Source: Hanleya hanleyi
Taxonomy: Eukaryota > Mollusca > Polyplacophora > Lepidopleurida > Hanleyidae
DNA: 64,000 bases
Direction: 5' to 3'
Assembly (NCBI GenBank): GCA_036873755.1
Contig: JAVTVY010025246.1
Span: forward strand, 38,889-102,888
Positions 12,739 to 24,069 of this stretch are shown in pieces. Both the position numbers and the translations under genes were made by a program. Numbering within the stretch: position 1 is the first letter of the stretch; every line of letters begins with the position of its first letter. Below the pieces are notes generated by a model. The model was not told where the DNA came from, searched no databases, and was given only the letters and a program-made list of their open reading frames with translations.

Positions 12739-13222
12739 GTTATTTGAACATTCTGATCGTATTTTCCAGGGCCTCGGTGGGTGGTAACCCCACATCCTGT
12801 TCCAGGTGACGCTTGGTCTTCATGATGGACCTGTGCGTGAGGTCGCCTTCATTTCAAGCGGCAGCAGGGTATACCGCTCATAGATGGCCATGGCTGTTTT
12901 CCTGATGTTCAGGCACATTTGGATGTACGCCTGTTGTAAGTTATCCTGTCCCGCGTCTCCGATAACTGCAGCGTGGGTATTAATAGCTGCTGTCACAATA
13001 CGATCCCAGAAGGTAGGTTCGTCCTCACTTCCCCGGGACGTAGGCTGACTATCTGAGGTCAAGCTCTCCGTATCAATAAATAGACTTTCAGCAGTTTGTT
13101 TTGGTATCATTATCTGCCTTCTCAGTCGGCTTCTCGGTGTCTGGATGGAAAGTCTTCTGGTGTCGCATCATGACGTAATGTCTGGTGAACAAGCGTTCGC
13201 ACTCAGAGCAAGTATAACCCAT
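12739..13222 (-). pseudogene. Small C2H2 zinc-finger gene, left-arm copy (frame-broken)
   Basis: The frame starts at 13,222 and encodes one finger, CSECERLF...H-x4-H with C-x2-C-x12-H-x4-H spacing, then stops after 44 residues. An overlapping frame (13,110 to 12,820) continues for 96 residues as a helical, tryptophan- and alanine-bearing segment, and a third frame carries a short KTKRHLEQD-like continuation to about 12,739. I recall a family of small proteins near Polinton-like genes in marine invertebrates with one C2H2 finger followed by a helical region and a TK-L-E-D style C-terminus; this fits but was not searched. A TATAAAA-like sequence (inverted TTCATAAAACA) lies about 55 bp upstream. 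The 3' end is followed by AATAAA. The right-arm copy shares the same breaks, so they predate duplication or are real overlaps. Confidence 0.55.
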
Positions 13223-13284
13223 GTTGATGGTTGAACGTCGACTGTCCACGTTTTTGCAATACGCTTGTTTTATGAACAGTAGCG

Positions 13285-13550
13285 CTCGCCAACGCCCAGT
13301 TTAACGCTTCACCGCCCTGGTGAAATAGCTCAGAAGCTCTGATTTTCTAGATATTCCATGGAATTGCCACTAATTCATTGAAATGCAGTGACGCTCGTCA
13401 ACGCCCGTCGTTACGCCTCAGCGCCCGTCTCAACGCCTTAACGCCCTATCTTTACGCCTTAACGCCCATCTCAACGTCTTAACACCTTATCTTAACGCCT
13501 TAACGCACTATCGTAACGCCTTTACGCATTGTCAACCATCCAATCACACG
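13285..13550 (+). repeat. Second minisatellite/direct-repeat block, left arm
   Basis: Direct copy of the 12,296-12,500 block followed by a longer run of ACGCCTTAACGCCC-type units. It lies immediately upstream of the C2H2 gene's start. Mirror copy at about 21,447-21,712. Confidence 0.75.
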
Positions 13551-13555
13551 CACAC

Positions 13556-13829
13556 ATTTTGACCATTGGCCCCTGGCCCTTGATGAAAGTGACGTCATCA
13601 CTGGAAATCGCCGGAAGTGACATAAGAGTGATCGAGGGACCATTCTTTGTCCGAATGCGTCGTGTAGGGTGTCAAAGTGAAGCTCTCGTGGTATAGACCA
13701 GGAATTGAGGGATGGCCACGTCATCTGTGACGTCAGTGGTGACGTCATCACTAGGAGTAGTAGCCAAAGTGGGCATTTTGGGAGTTGAAAGGAAGGTGTT
13801 TGGGGTTGAGATGGACCACGATGGCTGAC
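13556..13829 (+). repeat. CRE-containing repeat unit, left arm
   Basis: About 1.5 units of the ~150-bp repeat found at 37.1-37.4 and 39.9-40.5 kb: GTCCGAATGCGTCGTGT, GTAGTAGCCAAAGTG and GGAAGGTGTTTGGGG blocks. Two TGACGTCA palindromes lie at 13,728-13,735 and 13,740-13,747. Mirror copy at about 21,168-21,441. Confidence 0.75.
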
Positions 13830-13934
13830 AATGCGTAAATGCGTTACGATAGGGCGTTAAGGCGTTAAGAGAAGGTGTTAAGACGTTGAGACGGGCGTTG
13901 AGAAGGCGTAAAGATAGGGCGTTAAGACGTTGAG

Positions 13935-14407
13935 ACAAATATATGTAGGTTTATTGTTTTGGTGACGTCGGGCTTTACAGGTTAGTTTTTCTTGGTATTC
14001 TTCCATTTACCAGCTTTACCATATGCTGAGGCGTTTATTCCATCAGACGTCCTCGATGCTCATCCATTAACATCAGATAAGTTATTGCTTTGAGCTGATC
14101 TGGCATCACAGCTCCCGAGTGGATACTTCATAATTTCCACATGAACAGCTGCAATAAAAGCGCGGCTGAGATATTAAGGCTACATCCGAGAATCCACCGT
14201 ATTCTCGGGTCTGAATGTGACGTGCCGAGGGAAGCTCTCCTGTAGAGTCATATGGTTGCGCTTTAGTCGCCAGACGTCGCCAATTTTTTCCACCTCTTGC
14301 ATATCGCTCCAACCGGTAAATGCAAGAATACCCAGAGAAACTAACCTGTAATCCCCTGTAAGTCGTACGGCTTAAATTTTCCACCAAAACAATCAACCTA
14401 CATACAT
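13935..14407. mobile_element. ~470-bp foldback element beside the polymerase, left arm
   Basis: Ends are inverted copies: ATGTAGGTTTATTGTTTTGG on the left against CCAAAACAATCAACCTACAT on the right, extending through TTACAGGTTAGTTT. The interior carries a 96-codon minus-strand frame with two close CSCSCG-type cysteines, of unknown function. The element sits just upstream of the first recognisable polymerase segment and may have split the gene. The mirror copy is at 20,590-21,062. No clear target duplication. Confidence 0.65.
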
Positions 14408-14410
14408 TTG

Positions 14411-15345
14411 TCGTACCTCACGGAACCACACGGGGTCGATCCCTTCCAATACCTTACGATAGTTAGCTTACGCTTCGGTATTTACAACCATTGTTTTTGA
14501 CATCCGATACCATCGCTTACGTTCCAGCTGAAGGGATCGTCTCTCGCGATCAGTACTCGCGAAGCTCTATTGTATGGTTGGATTAACTGGCGTATCAAGC
14601 TTATTTGAAAGAGGAAACGCTGCGTACTCAACACGCTTTAAATAGAGGCGATAAGAAGATAGGTAAATATCGCATTGACGGATACGTCGAGGACACGAAA
14701 ACGCGTTATGAATACCACGGTTGCTTCTGTCACGGATGAAGCACGTGTTCCCCAATACATTCAATAAGAAAACGTGTACCAGTATGAGAGAACTACGCGA
14801 TGTGACGTTGCGCAAGCGACGCGAACTGCAAGAACAGGGTTACAACGACGTTTGTATGTACGAACACGAATTCAAACAGGAGCTCTAACAAAATGAAGCG
14901 CATGATGTTCAGTCTCGACTCAATCCCCATGGCTGTTTCTTTGGAGTAAGAACTTCTGTCACACGGTTATATTATCAAGCAAAGGAGAACGAATCCATCA
15001 AATATGTAGACTATACCTCCTTGTACCCGTATATATGCAAGACATGGGTCTTCCTAAAAAATATCCGGAAGTCATTACTTCAGCTTTCGGTTCCTGAGAC
15101 AGCTACACGGGTTTCATCCAGTTCGGGAACAGTAAGATGTTCTCTTTATGTCGCGCCTGCATGGAACACGGTATCTCGGAATGTAACCACTTCGATGAGC
15201 AGCGTGAACTCATCGGTACATGAGTGACCTTTGAATTGCAAAAAGCCCCACAAAAGTGATACTTAATCCAAAAGATTTACGGGGTGCATCATTTCGAGGA
15301 AACTATTACGAAGCCCGTTTTTAGCATATTAATAAGAAAGCAGAG
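14411..15345 (+). pseudogene. Polinton/Maverick-type family-B DNA polymerase, left-arm copy
   Basis: Successive frames carry hallmarks of the protein-primed polymerase family (DNA_pol_B_2): GVDPF-Y-TI at 14,432, an R/IDGY segment at about 14,674 followed by YHGCFCHG ending in a stop at 14,737, an RELRDVTLRKRRELQEQGYN segment at about 14,788, HGCFFGVRT at about 14,930, the palm motif YTSLYP at 15,012-15,029, and LCRAC at 15,166-15,180 followed by an E-R-L-GT stop segment. The DGY, SLYP and LCRAC segments lie in three different frames with extra in-frame stops, so the gene is dead. The family replicates Polinton/Maverick elements and related viruses. The C-terminal catalytic part, including the YxDTD region, is not seen. 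No integrase, capsid or packaging ATPase was recognised nearby. Confidence 0.8.
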
Positions 15346-16726
15346 ATTAGCAAGAGTGCGCCTTAAAGTGTGGAAGCGTGTCGAACGGGTCTCGTAACAT
15401 TATAAACGACAATAAACATATTCCTGGATCGTGTGGCTAGAAACATGGATGCAAGAAGATCATATTCTGTAAAATAGATTTATTCATACTTACATTATAT
15501 ATAACCATGATGAAAAGTATGAACTTCGAAGCATAGCCAACTAGAAAATATACATTTAACCCATAGCTACCAAACCCAATATTGTATGTCTTCACTGGTC
15601 TTGAAGTCAACTCCCTATATGCAAATATCAAACCTGTCTGAATTCAGACGTCGCGGGCCTCAATATGACTGATAGGCGAGCGGTCAGGGCACCTCCAGAG
15701 ACGACTTAATGCACCCACCCTACACACACATGGATTATATATCATTTTAAAGCTGATGGTCTCTGCTTTTCAAATCTACATGCAGTACTGTCAAAATGTG
15801 GTGCGGTTGCCATGGAAACGAGGTCTAAATAGGTCGTGTTAGATTTGCCATTTTCGTCACTAATGGGACACTTTGTAATACGGATAATAGTGAGCGCAGC
15901 GAACTCAATAGACAACGTATGTACGTATGAGAAATGCACACAACTCCATGGATACTGTAACCCTAACGAATCTTTATCCGGTTTACATCCGGGTACTCGT
16001 CGTATTAGGGAGTCATTTTGAATATTGCATCTCGGAAATCAACATCTGGTTTTCTTCTAGAGACTGTTTTTTGCATTTCGTGACTGAATAAAATCCCCTT
16101 CAAACATATAAAAACCACCAATAAAGTTGAACGAAAAATATATTGTTATTGGAAAAAAACAACAGACCCCGAATAAAGGCGTCGTCTGCTCGTTGTTGTT
16201 GTTATTGCTCGTTGATTGACAGCTGTCAGGCAAAGTAACCTCTTCATTGAGATTTGGACTTGAAGTCCCAAAAAAGGTCAGTTTAGGCCACTGTATATAT
16301 CAGTGTTGACGTTGTAAATTCCTGTAGATTATATCCGTATTTTTAAAACTCTAAATAGATTTTTCTGTTGGACAATATTCATAAATATCTCCCCTAGTCC
16401 TACGCCATTACCATCTCATAAATATGCACGTCACCGGGATTGAGAATTTCAGCTTTTATGAATAGCCGTGTTTCAGGCATAGATACGCCAGAAATCTATA
16501 TATAAACTACCGACATAGTATTCAATATCTCCCAGAAAGTAGTTCTATGACACAACCAAATCGGTCTCTAAAAAGTTTACACTTGAAAGTTTTCTTTTGA
16601 CTGGTATGGTTATAATTAAGGAGAGGTAACTTTATCAACCAGTGTTAAATTATGTCCCCTGGTGTGACGTGAGAAATTATTAACATAGCCTTATTAAAAT
16701 GCTATTAACTCAATGAATAAGGTTTG
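15346..16726. other. Inner part of the left arm, no gene seen
   Basis: Mirrored at about 17,487-18,836. Frames here are short and also open in the mirror copy. Small differences separate the arms: a 21-bp block inside GTGAGCGCAGCGAAC is absent on the left (near 15,900) but present on the right (near 18,265). About 90 bp near 16,582-16,675 are present only on the left, and about 22 bp near 17,575 only on the right. Confidence 0.6.
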
Positions 16727-16860
16727 CACTGGTATAAGAGTAGAGTTAAGTGATGGGCATCTAGACTGATAAAAATAATTGTTATTATTTGTCAGAAATT
16801 AACCATTGACCAATATGATTCCTTTGAAAATTTTGAAGTGACAACTGTCCAATAAAAGAT

Positions 16861-17345
16861 TTATGGTCTCTGTTTTTGGTTTATCAGCAGAATATTCATG
16901 CAGGCTTCAGGAAGGTGGGTGTTCGGGTTGGATTTTGTCCCTTTTAGCCATATACAAATGTTGTGCTGCAGGATTTTAGTTGCAGCATGTATTTCACAAG
17001 CTGTTGTCCGCCCATTACCAAGCACCATGTTCTTCCTGTAACCTTGTTGGGATTGGGAATGTTTATCATGATGAAGCAACACATCATTTTGTGAGTCGCG
17101 CCAGTTGTCAAAAAAACAAATCTACAGTACCTATGCCGTGAAATATCACCATGGAGAGCTGAGCTAATACAGTGAAAAAAAAAACAATTTCCACCTCCTG
17201 GAACATCTAAAACTTCGCCGGATTGTTGCACAAAAGTGCAAGCAGCTGTTGCGTTCACACTTTCTGATGAAGAAACTTTGGCATAATTGTGTTCCTTTTC
17301 TAACAGTGCAGAGTGGATGGAACAAATTTCACTCCGTGTTATCAT
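16861..17345 (-). pseudogene. OTU-type cysteine protease remnant in the palindrome spacer
   Basis: The upstream frame (17,345 to 16,944) contains DVPGGGNCFFFHCISSALHG, which corresponds to the OTU catalytic motif (usually GDGNC...FR/H) with the nucleophilic cysteine. The matching C-terminal part, GRTTACEIHAATKILQHNI then W, lies in a different frame (17,082 to 16,861), so a frameshift falls near 17,035-17,080. The usual acidic residue of the GDGNC motif is replaced by glycine here. OTU domains are deubiquitinases and also occur in transposon- and virus-encoded proteins. It is single copy, being the only gene-like sequence between the arms. A flanking TTTTTTTTTTGTAG on the opposite strand (about 17,410-17,421) is probably incidental. 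Confidence 0.65.
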
Positions 17346-18836
17346 TGTATGTGATTCTTTGACACATTTGATTTGGAATAACTGTGTTCATCCATATTTT
17401 TCTCTCTTTTTTTTTTTGTAGCTTCAATATATATATGTAAAAAAAAACAAATTCAAATACTCTAAGGAAAGCTCAATATTATTCATAACCTTATTCATTG
17501 AGTTAATAGCATTTTAATAAGGCTATGTTAAAACTTTCAAGTGTAAACTTTTTAGAGACCGATTTGGTTGTGTTTTGTTATGAAAAAGAGGTGTTTGTGT
17601 CATAGAACTACTTTCTGGGAGATATTGAATACTATGTCGGTAGTTTATATATAGATTTCTGGCGTATCTATGCCTGAAACACGGCTATTCATAAAAGCTG
17701 AAATTCTCAATCCCGGTGACGTGCATATTTATGACATGGTAATGGCGTAGGACTAGGGGAGATATTTATGAATATTGTCCAACAGAAAAATCTATTTAGA
17801 GTTTTAAAAATACGGATATAATCTACAGGAATTTACAACGTCAACACTGATATATACAGTGGCCTAAACTGACCTTTTTTGGGACTTCAAGTCCAAATCT
17901 CAATGAAGAGGTTACTTTGCCTGACAGCTGTCAATCAACGAGCAATAACAACAACAACGAGCAGACGACGCCTTTATTCGGGGTCTGTTGTTTTTTTTCA
18001 ATAACAATATATTTTTCGTTCAACTTTATTGGTGGTTTTTATATGTTTGAAGGGGATTTTATGCAGTCACGAAATGCAAAAAACAGTCTCTAGAAGAAAA
18101 CCAGATGTTGATTTCCGAGATGCAATATTCAAAATGACTCCCTAATACGACGAGTACCCGGATGTAAACCGGATATACCGCGAAAAAAGATTCGTTAGGG
18201 TTACAGTATCCATGGAGTTGTGTGCATTTCTCATACGTACATACGTTGTCTATTGAGTTCGCTTCGCGAAGCCGGTCGTTCGCTGCGCTCACTATTATCC
18301 GTATTACAAAGTGTCCCATTAGTGACGAAAATGGCAAATCTAACACGACCTATTTAGACCTCGTTTCCATGGCAACCGCACCACATTTTGACAGTACTGC
18401 ATGTAGATTTGAAAAGTAGAGACCATCAGCTTTAAAATGATATATAATCCATGTGTGTGTAGGGTGGGTGCATTAGGTCGTCTCTGGAGGTGCCCTGACC
18501 GCTCGCCTATCAGTCATATTGAGGCCCGCGACGTCTGAATTCAGACAGGTTTGATATTTGCATATAGGGAGTTGACTTCAAGACCAGTGAAGACATACAA
18601 TATTGGGTTTGCTAGCTATGGGTTAAATGTATATTTTCTAGTTGGCTATGCTTCGAAGTTCATACTTTTCATCATGGTTATATATAATGTAAGTATGAAT
18701 AAATCTATTTTACAGAATATGATCTTCTTGCATCCATGTTTCTAGCCACACGATCCAGGAATATGTTTATTGTCGTTTATAATGTTACGAGACCCGTTCG
18801 ACACGCTTCCACACTTTAAGGCGCACTCTTGCTAAT

Positions 18837-20586
18837 CTCTGCTTTCTTATTAATATGCTAAAAACGGGCTTCGTAATAGTTTCCTCGAAATGATGCACCC
18901 CGTAAATCTTTTGGATTAAGTATCACTTTTGTGGGGCTTTTTGCAATTCAAAGGTCACTCATGTACCGATGAGTTCACGCTGCTCATCGAAGTGGTTACA
19001 TTCCGAGATACCGTGTTCCATGCAGGCGCGACATAAAGAGAACATCTTACTGTTCCCGAACTGGATGAAACCCGTGTAGCTGTCTCAGGAACCGAAAGCT
19101 GAAGTAATGACTTCCGGATATTTTTTAGGAAGACCCATGTCTTGCATATATACGGGTACAAGGAGGTATAGTCTACATATTTGATGGATTCGTTCTCCTT
19201 TGCTTGATAATATAACCGTGTGACAGAAGTTCTTACTCCAAAGAAACAGCCATGGGGATTGAGTCGAGACTGAACATCATGCGCTTCATTTTGTTAGAGC
19301 TCCTGTTTGAATTCGTGTTCGTACATACAAACGTCGTTGTAACCCTGTTCTTGCAGTTCGCGCACAGGCATTTGATAAGGGTCAGTAATGGATGGGTTGT
19401 CATCAGTCATCAATTTGTCTTTGTAATGATTAAAATGATATGTATGTGTAGTGTACTCGCCCTTCTCATGTTGTCATATATACCCCATATACTGTAGTTA
19501 GTAACATGGAGTCAGTATGGATGGATGATCTCTGGCCCACAGTTAGTTATTCATTGATAAATGAATCACAATTGACCTTTGTGTCGGTGTAGTAACAAAT
19601 AAAACTTTATATACTCATTATTGTCATAATGTTATATATACCCCATTCTTCTAACACGGAGTGAAGGTAAATCACTCGCCATTTTGTTTGAAATTCTCTT
19701 AACAACGTTTTCCGAAACGTAACAAGTACGAGTCGTTTGATTGGTCAATGCACTGGTTGCTACGGTCATCACAAATTCCATGGAATGCGGAAATCTTGAA
19801 AGCTGACAGAGACAGCGATATTGGCCTATCAAATGCCGTGTATCTCATCATGTTCGGTTAACGTTGTTAAGAAAATTGTTTCAACCATATTTGTCGAGTT
19901 ACATGAAATACATCTTTTTGTTGCCGTAAATAATTAAAATCAATGCAGCAGCTATGTTCAACGAACATCATTTATTGGATAAAAGGTATGTGCAAAGTAT
20001 GAACTGTGACTTTTCCCATGGAAATTTCTATCTAAATTCGGGTTGTAATGGACAGTGCGGTACCTTGTCTGCGACCTTAGTTGGTGGGGTCCATATATAC
20101 ATAACTACCACGGATAATCAGATATAACCGAGATACCCATCTTATACTGACCCTTATCAAATGCCTGTGAGTTCGCGTCGCTTGCGCAACGTCACATCGC
20201 GTAGTTCTCTCATACTGGTACACGTTTTCTTATTGAATGTATTGGGGAACACGTGCTTCATCCGTGACAGAAGCAACCGTGGTATTCATAACGCGTTTTC
20301 GTGTCCTCGACGTATCCGTCAATGCGATATTTACCTATCTTCTTATCGCCTCTATTTAAAGCGTGTTGAGTACGCAGCGTTTCCTCTTTCAAATAAGCTT
20401 GATACGCCAGTTAATCCAACCATACAATAGAGCTTCGCGAGTACTGATCGCGAGAGACGATCCCTTCAGCTGGAACGTAAGCGATGGTATCGGATGTCAA
20501 AAACAATGGTTGTAAATACCGAAGCGTAAGCTAACTATCGTAAGGTATTGGAAGGGATCGACCCCGTGTGGTTCCGTGAGGTACGA
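18837..20586 (-). pseudogene. Polinton-type DNA polymerase, right-arm copy, split by hAT insertion
   Basis: Mirror of 14,411-15,345 with the same frame breaks and stops, including SLYP and LCRAC segments on the minus strand near 19,153-19,170 and 19,002-19,016. It differs in being interrupted by an 807-bp element at 19,363-20,169, inserted within the segment after the stopped YHGCFCHG motif. Since both copies share the older lesions, the gene was already dead when the arms became separate. Confidence 0.78.
19363..20169. mobile_element. hAT-like non-autonomous element (807 bp), right arm only
   Basis: The element begins CACAGGCATTTGATAAGGG and ends with its exact inverse; the terminal inverted repeat is perfect for 25 bp and continues imperfectly. 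It is flanked by the 8-bp duplication AGTTCGCG at 19,355-19,362 and 20,170-20,177. The left arm at about 14,820-14,830 has a single copy of that 8-mer and no insertion. An 8-bp duplication is characteristic of the hAT superfamily. There is no transposase frame; internal frames of 66-81 codons have no recognised domain. The 815-bp total (element plus duplication) exactly equals the change in arm offset. Confidence 0.88.
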
Positions 20587-20589
20587 CAA

Positions 20590-21062
20590 ATGTATGTAGG
20601 TTGATTGTTTTGGTGGAAAATTTAAGCCGTACGACTTACAGGGGATTACAGGTTAGTTTCTCTGGGTATTCTTGCATTTACTGGTTGGAGCGATATGCAA
20701 GAGGTGGAAAAAATTGGCGACGTCTGGCGACTAAAGCGCAACCATATGACTCTACAGGAGAGCGTCCCTCGGCACGTCACATTCAGATCCGAGAATACGG
20801 TGGATTCTCGGATGTAGCCTTAGTATCTCAGCCGCGCTTTTATTGCAGCTGTTCATGTGGAAATTATGAAGTATCCACTCGGGAGCTGTGATGCCAGATC
20901 AGCTCAAAGCAATAACTTATCTGATGTTAATGGATGAGCATCGAGCACGTCTGATGGAATAAACGCCTCAGCATATGGTAAATCTGGTAAATGGAAGAAT
21001 ACAAAGAAAAACTAACCTGTAAAGCCCGACGTCACCAAAACAATAAACCTACATATATTTGT
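20590..21062. mobile_element. ~470-bp foldback element, right-arm copy
   Basis: Mirror of 13,935-14,407 with the same inverted ends. The internal 96-codon frame (20,601-20,891, plus strand) differs from the left copy by about five codons in 96. It contains CSCSCG and has no recognised function. Confidence 0.62.
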
Positions 21063-21712
21063 CTCAACGTCTTAACGCCCTATCTTTACGCCTTCTCAAC
21101 GCCCGTCTCAACGTCTTAACACCTTCTCTTAACGCCTTAACGCCCTATCGTAACGCATTTACGCATTGTCAGCCATCGTGGTCCATCTCAACCCCAAACA
21201 CCTTCCTTTCAACTCCCAAAATTTCCACTTTGGCTACTACTCCTAGTGATGACGTCACCACTGACGTCACAGATGACGTGGCCATCCCTCAATTCCTGGT
21301 CTATACCACGAGAGCTTCACTTTGACACCCTACACGACGCATTCGGACAAAGAATGGTCCCTCGATCACTCTTATGTCACTTCCGGCGATTTCCAGTGAT
21401 GACGTCACTTTCATCAAGGGCCAGGGGCCAATGGTCAAAATGTGTGCGTGTGATTGGATGGTTGACAATGCGTAAAGGCGTTACGATAGTGCGTTAAGGC
21501 GTTAAGATAAGGTGTTAAGACGTTGAGATGGGCGTTAAGGCGTAAAGATAGGGCGTTAAGGCGTTGAGACGGGCGCTGAGGCGTAACGACGGGCGTTGAC
21601 GAGCGTCACTGCATTTCAATGAATTAGTGGCAATTCCATGGAATATCTAGAAAATCAGAGCTTCTGAGCTATTTCACCAGGGCGGTGAAGCGTTAAACTG
21701 GGCGTTGGCGAG
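21062..21712 (-). repeat. Minisatellite and CRE-unit block, right arm
   Basis: Mirror of 13,285-13,935: GCGTTAAGG-type minisatellite at about 21,062-21,167 and 21,447-21,712 surrounding a CRE-containing repeat (about 21,168-21,441) with paired TGACGTCA sites near 21,250-21,269. Confidence 0.72.
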
Positions 21713-21774
21713 CGCTACTGTTCATAAAACAAGCGTATTGCAAAAACGTGGACAGTCGACGTTCAACCATCAAC

Positions 21775-22258
21775 ATGGGTTATACTTGCTCTGAGTGCGA
21801 ACGCTTGTTCACCAGACATTACGACATGATGCGACACCAGAAGACTTTCCATCCAGACACCGAGAAGCCGACTGAGAAGGCAGATAATGATACCAAAACA
21901 AACTGCTGAAAGTCTATTTATTGATACGGAGAGCTTGACCTCAGATAGTCAGCCTACGTCCCGGGGAAGTGAGGACGAACCTACCTTCTGGGATCGTATT
22001 GTGACAGCAGCTATTAATACCCACGCTGCAGTTATCGGAGACGCGGGACAGGATAATTTACAACAGGCGTACATCCAAATGTGCCTGAACATCAGGAAAA
22101 CAGCCATGGCCATCTATGAGCGGTATACCCTGCTGCCGCTTGAAATGAAGGCGACCTCACGCACAGGTCCATCATGAAGACCAAGCGTCACCTGGAACAG
22201 GATGTGGGGTTACCACCCACCGAGGCCCTGGAAAATACGATCAGAATGTTCAAATAAC
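21775..22258 (+). pseudogene. Small C2H2 zinc-finger gene, right-arm copy (frame-broken)
   Basis: The finger frame runs 21,775-21,909 (44 residues; C-x2-C-x12-H-x4-H). It overlaps by 23 nt a +1-frame ORF at 21,887-22,177 (96 residues, no recognised domain but predicted helical), and a third frame from about 22,175 ends at 22,258. A TTCATAAAACA sequence lies about 54 bp before the ATG. The 3' flank at 22,385-22,445 (ATGATGTAACATTGGGGA then AATAAA) closely matches the 3' flank of the 38-kb gene at 39,489-39,545. This suggests the two zinc-finger genes belong to the same element family. Confidence 0.55.
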
Positions 22259-22496
22259 TGTTTCAGGATATGCTGCCTGAACAATATCCTGGACTGCCCG
22301 TCGATGCTTAGGTTACACCGAATAGAGATGGAACTTTCTCAAACGACGGCTTCTGATTGGACAAGAGCCTACTTGAATTGTAAACATACCCAACGCGGCT
22401 ACCCCAGCTTGAGTATGATGTAACATTGGGGAGAATAAACTATATGAAAATGAGTTGATCTTTCTTTCTCTCATCGGCCTACATCATAGCGCCAAG

Positions 22497-22701
22497 GCGT
22501 TATGCTACGGTGCTAAGGCGTTCAGATAGGGCGGTAAGGCGTTACGATAGGCGTTAAACCGTAACAACGGGCGTTGACGGGCGTCACTGCATTTCGAGGA
22601 ATTGGTGGCAATTCCATGAAATATCTAGAAAATCAGAGCTTCTGAGTTAACTCACCAGGGCGTTGAAGCGTTAAGCTAGGCGTGGGCGGGCGTTATTAAT
22701 C
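22497..22701 (-). repeat. GCGTTAAGG minisatellite block, right arm
   Basis: Mirror of 12,296-12,500, including the CTCAGAAGCTCTGATTTTCT-type block in inverse orientation. It lies just after the C2H2 gene's 3' end. Confidence 0.72.
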
Positions 22702-22749
22702 GCTCAAACACGCCCCACGAACCCCTAAAATGCCTGCTTTCTATACTAC

Positions 22750-23316
22750 GGCCAGACTGCACATGCGCAGAATGGTGAAAACGGACTAGATACCCATGCA
22801 GTCGGATGGACCCCCACGAATGCTTCAATCTGATACCTCATACGGCCCAATCGGATGACTATTGATCCGTCACGACCCAAAAACGTCCATTCCAATACAC
22901 TTTTTCCACTGTGCGTGCGCAGAATGACGTCAATTCCATCGCTCCCCCACGAATGCTTCACGATGACACCTCACACGACCCAATCGGGCCAGTAGTGGAC
23001 CACCTAGACCCGAAAACGTCCACATCAGGTCTACTTGCCCAGTGCGCATGCGCATCCGCACAGTCACCGCATGGCCTCGAGACCCCTCCCATCGTGTTCT
23101 ACAGCTCGAGATGAGGAAAACAAAGGGCCACACCCCATACCGCAAATGTCCATGAGTGGGTTTCCCAGCGGGCCCAACATTGTCCACTGCGCCAGTATGG
23201 ACCTAACATGACCAGGCCTAACCTGAACATTTAAAAAAATTTCACGGCATGGTGAGAGACCCCTCCCATGGTGTTCTACATCACGTGACGAAGAAATCAA
23301 GATGCCACACCCCATA
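22750..23316 (-). repeat. Diverged NRF-1-site repeat units, right arm
   Basis: Mirror of 11,684-12,250. One intact TGCGCATGCGCA remains near 23,043; the overlapping second site seen in the left arm is mutated to GCGCATCCGC. Confidence 0.68.
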
Positions 23317-24069
23317 GCAAAATCAGCAAGAAAAAAATGACCACCCCTATCCCATACATGCATTCCCCGTACAGAATATCATGCAAATGTTCGAATTAGG
23401 GGAGACCACCCGGAATTCGGCACTCAGAGGTTTCGCCTAGTCAGAGTTGTCTTCCTTGAATCCAAATGGTAGCACGATCGATGCCAAAAGGGGATTACCC
23501 ACAGCAAGCGCCGCCAGTTTTGTTTGTTTACAATTTGCGGAGACATACTGGACACGACACGCTCGACTCTGTGGTCACACTGATCATAGACTCGTAATAA
23601 TAACATCGTACATCACCTAGGTTATGTTTATTACTATACGTCTTACTTCTCATGTATTCATGTATTTTTGGGGGGAATTTTCCTTCTCTTGCTGTATGAC
23701 TATGTGGAGAAACTGAGGGTTCCCCACTTGCCATTTAAGCTGGGCATATAGCTGGCGGTATTGTCGGGGACCATGTTTGATGACGTGCATTCCGGGAGAT
23801 TAACATGGAAAGTCACTGGAGTCTTATGTAGGGGCAGATAACTCTTGCTTGGCCGTCACGTGACTGAAAGTAACCTTTGGCCTTTTAACCGGTATGTGAC
23901 CTGTGACCCGGATGTCACGTGACCGGATGTGACTTCATAGTGACGTCAATTTGATTAGTAAAAGACCGATTCCCGCGTATTCAGGGGCAGAAATGTGCGA
24001 ATCAGGGGAGGTAACCAGGAATTCTTCAAACAGATTTATCTGCCCCTGAATGCAGGGGAATCGTTCTTT
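23317..24069. other. Right-arm segment with E-box/CRE-like palindromes, no gene
   Basis: Mirror of about 10,930-11,683. Holds closely spaced GTCACGTGAC palindromes near 23,856 and 23,914 (matching about 11,075 and 11,135), which are consensus USF/MITF-type E-boxes, plus an inverted pair around GATTCCCCTGCATTCAGG. Frames crossing it are also open in the left arm but show no domain. Confidence 0.5.
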
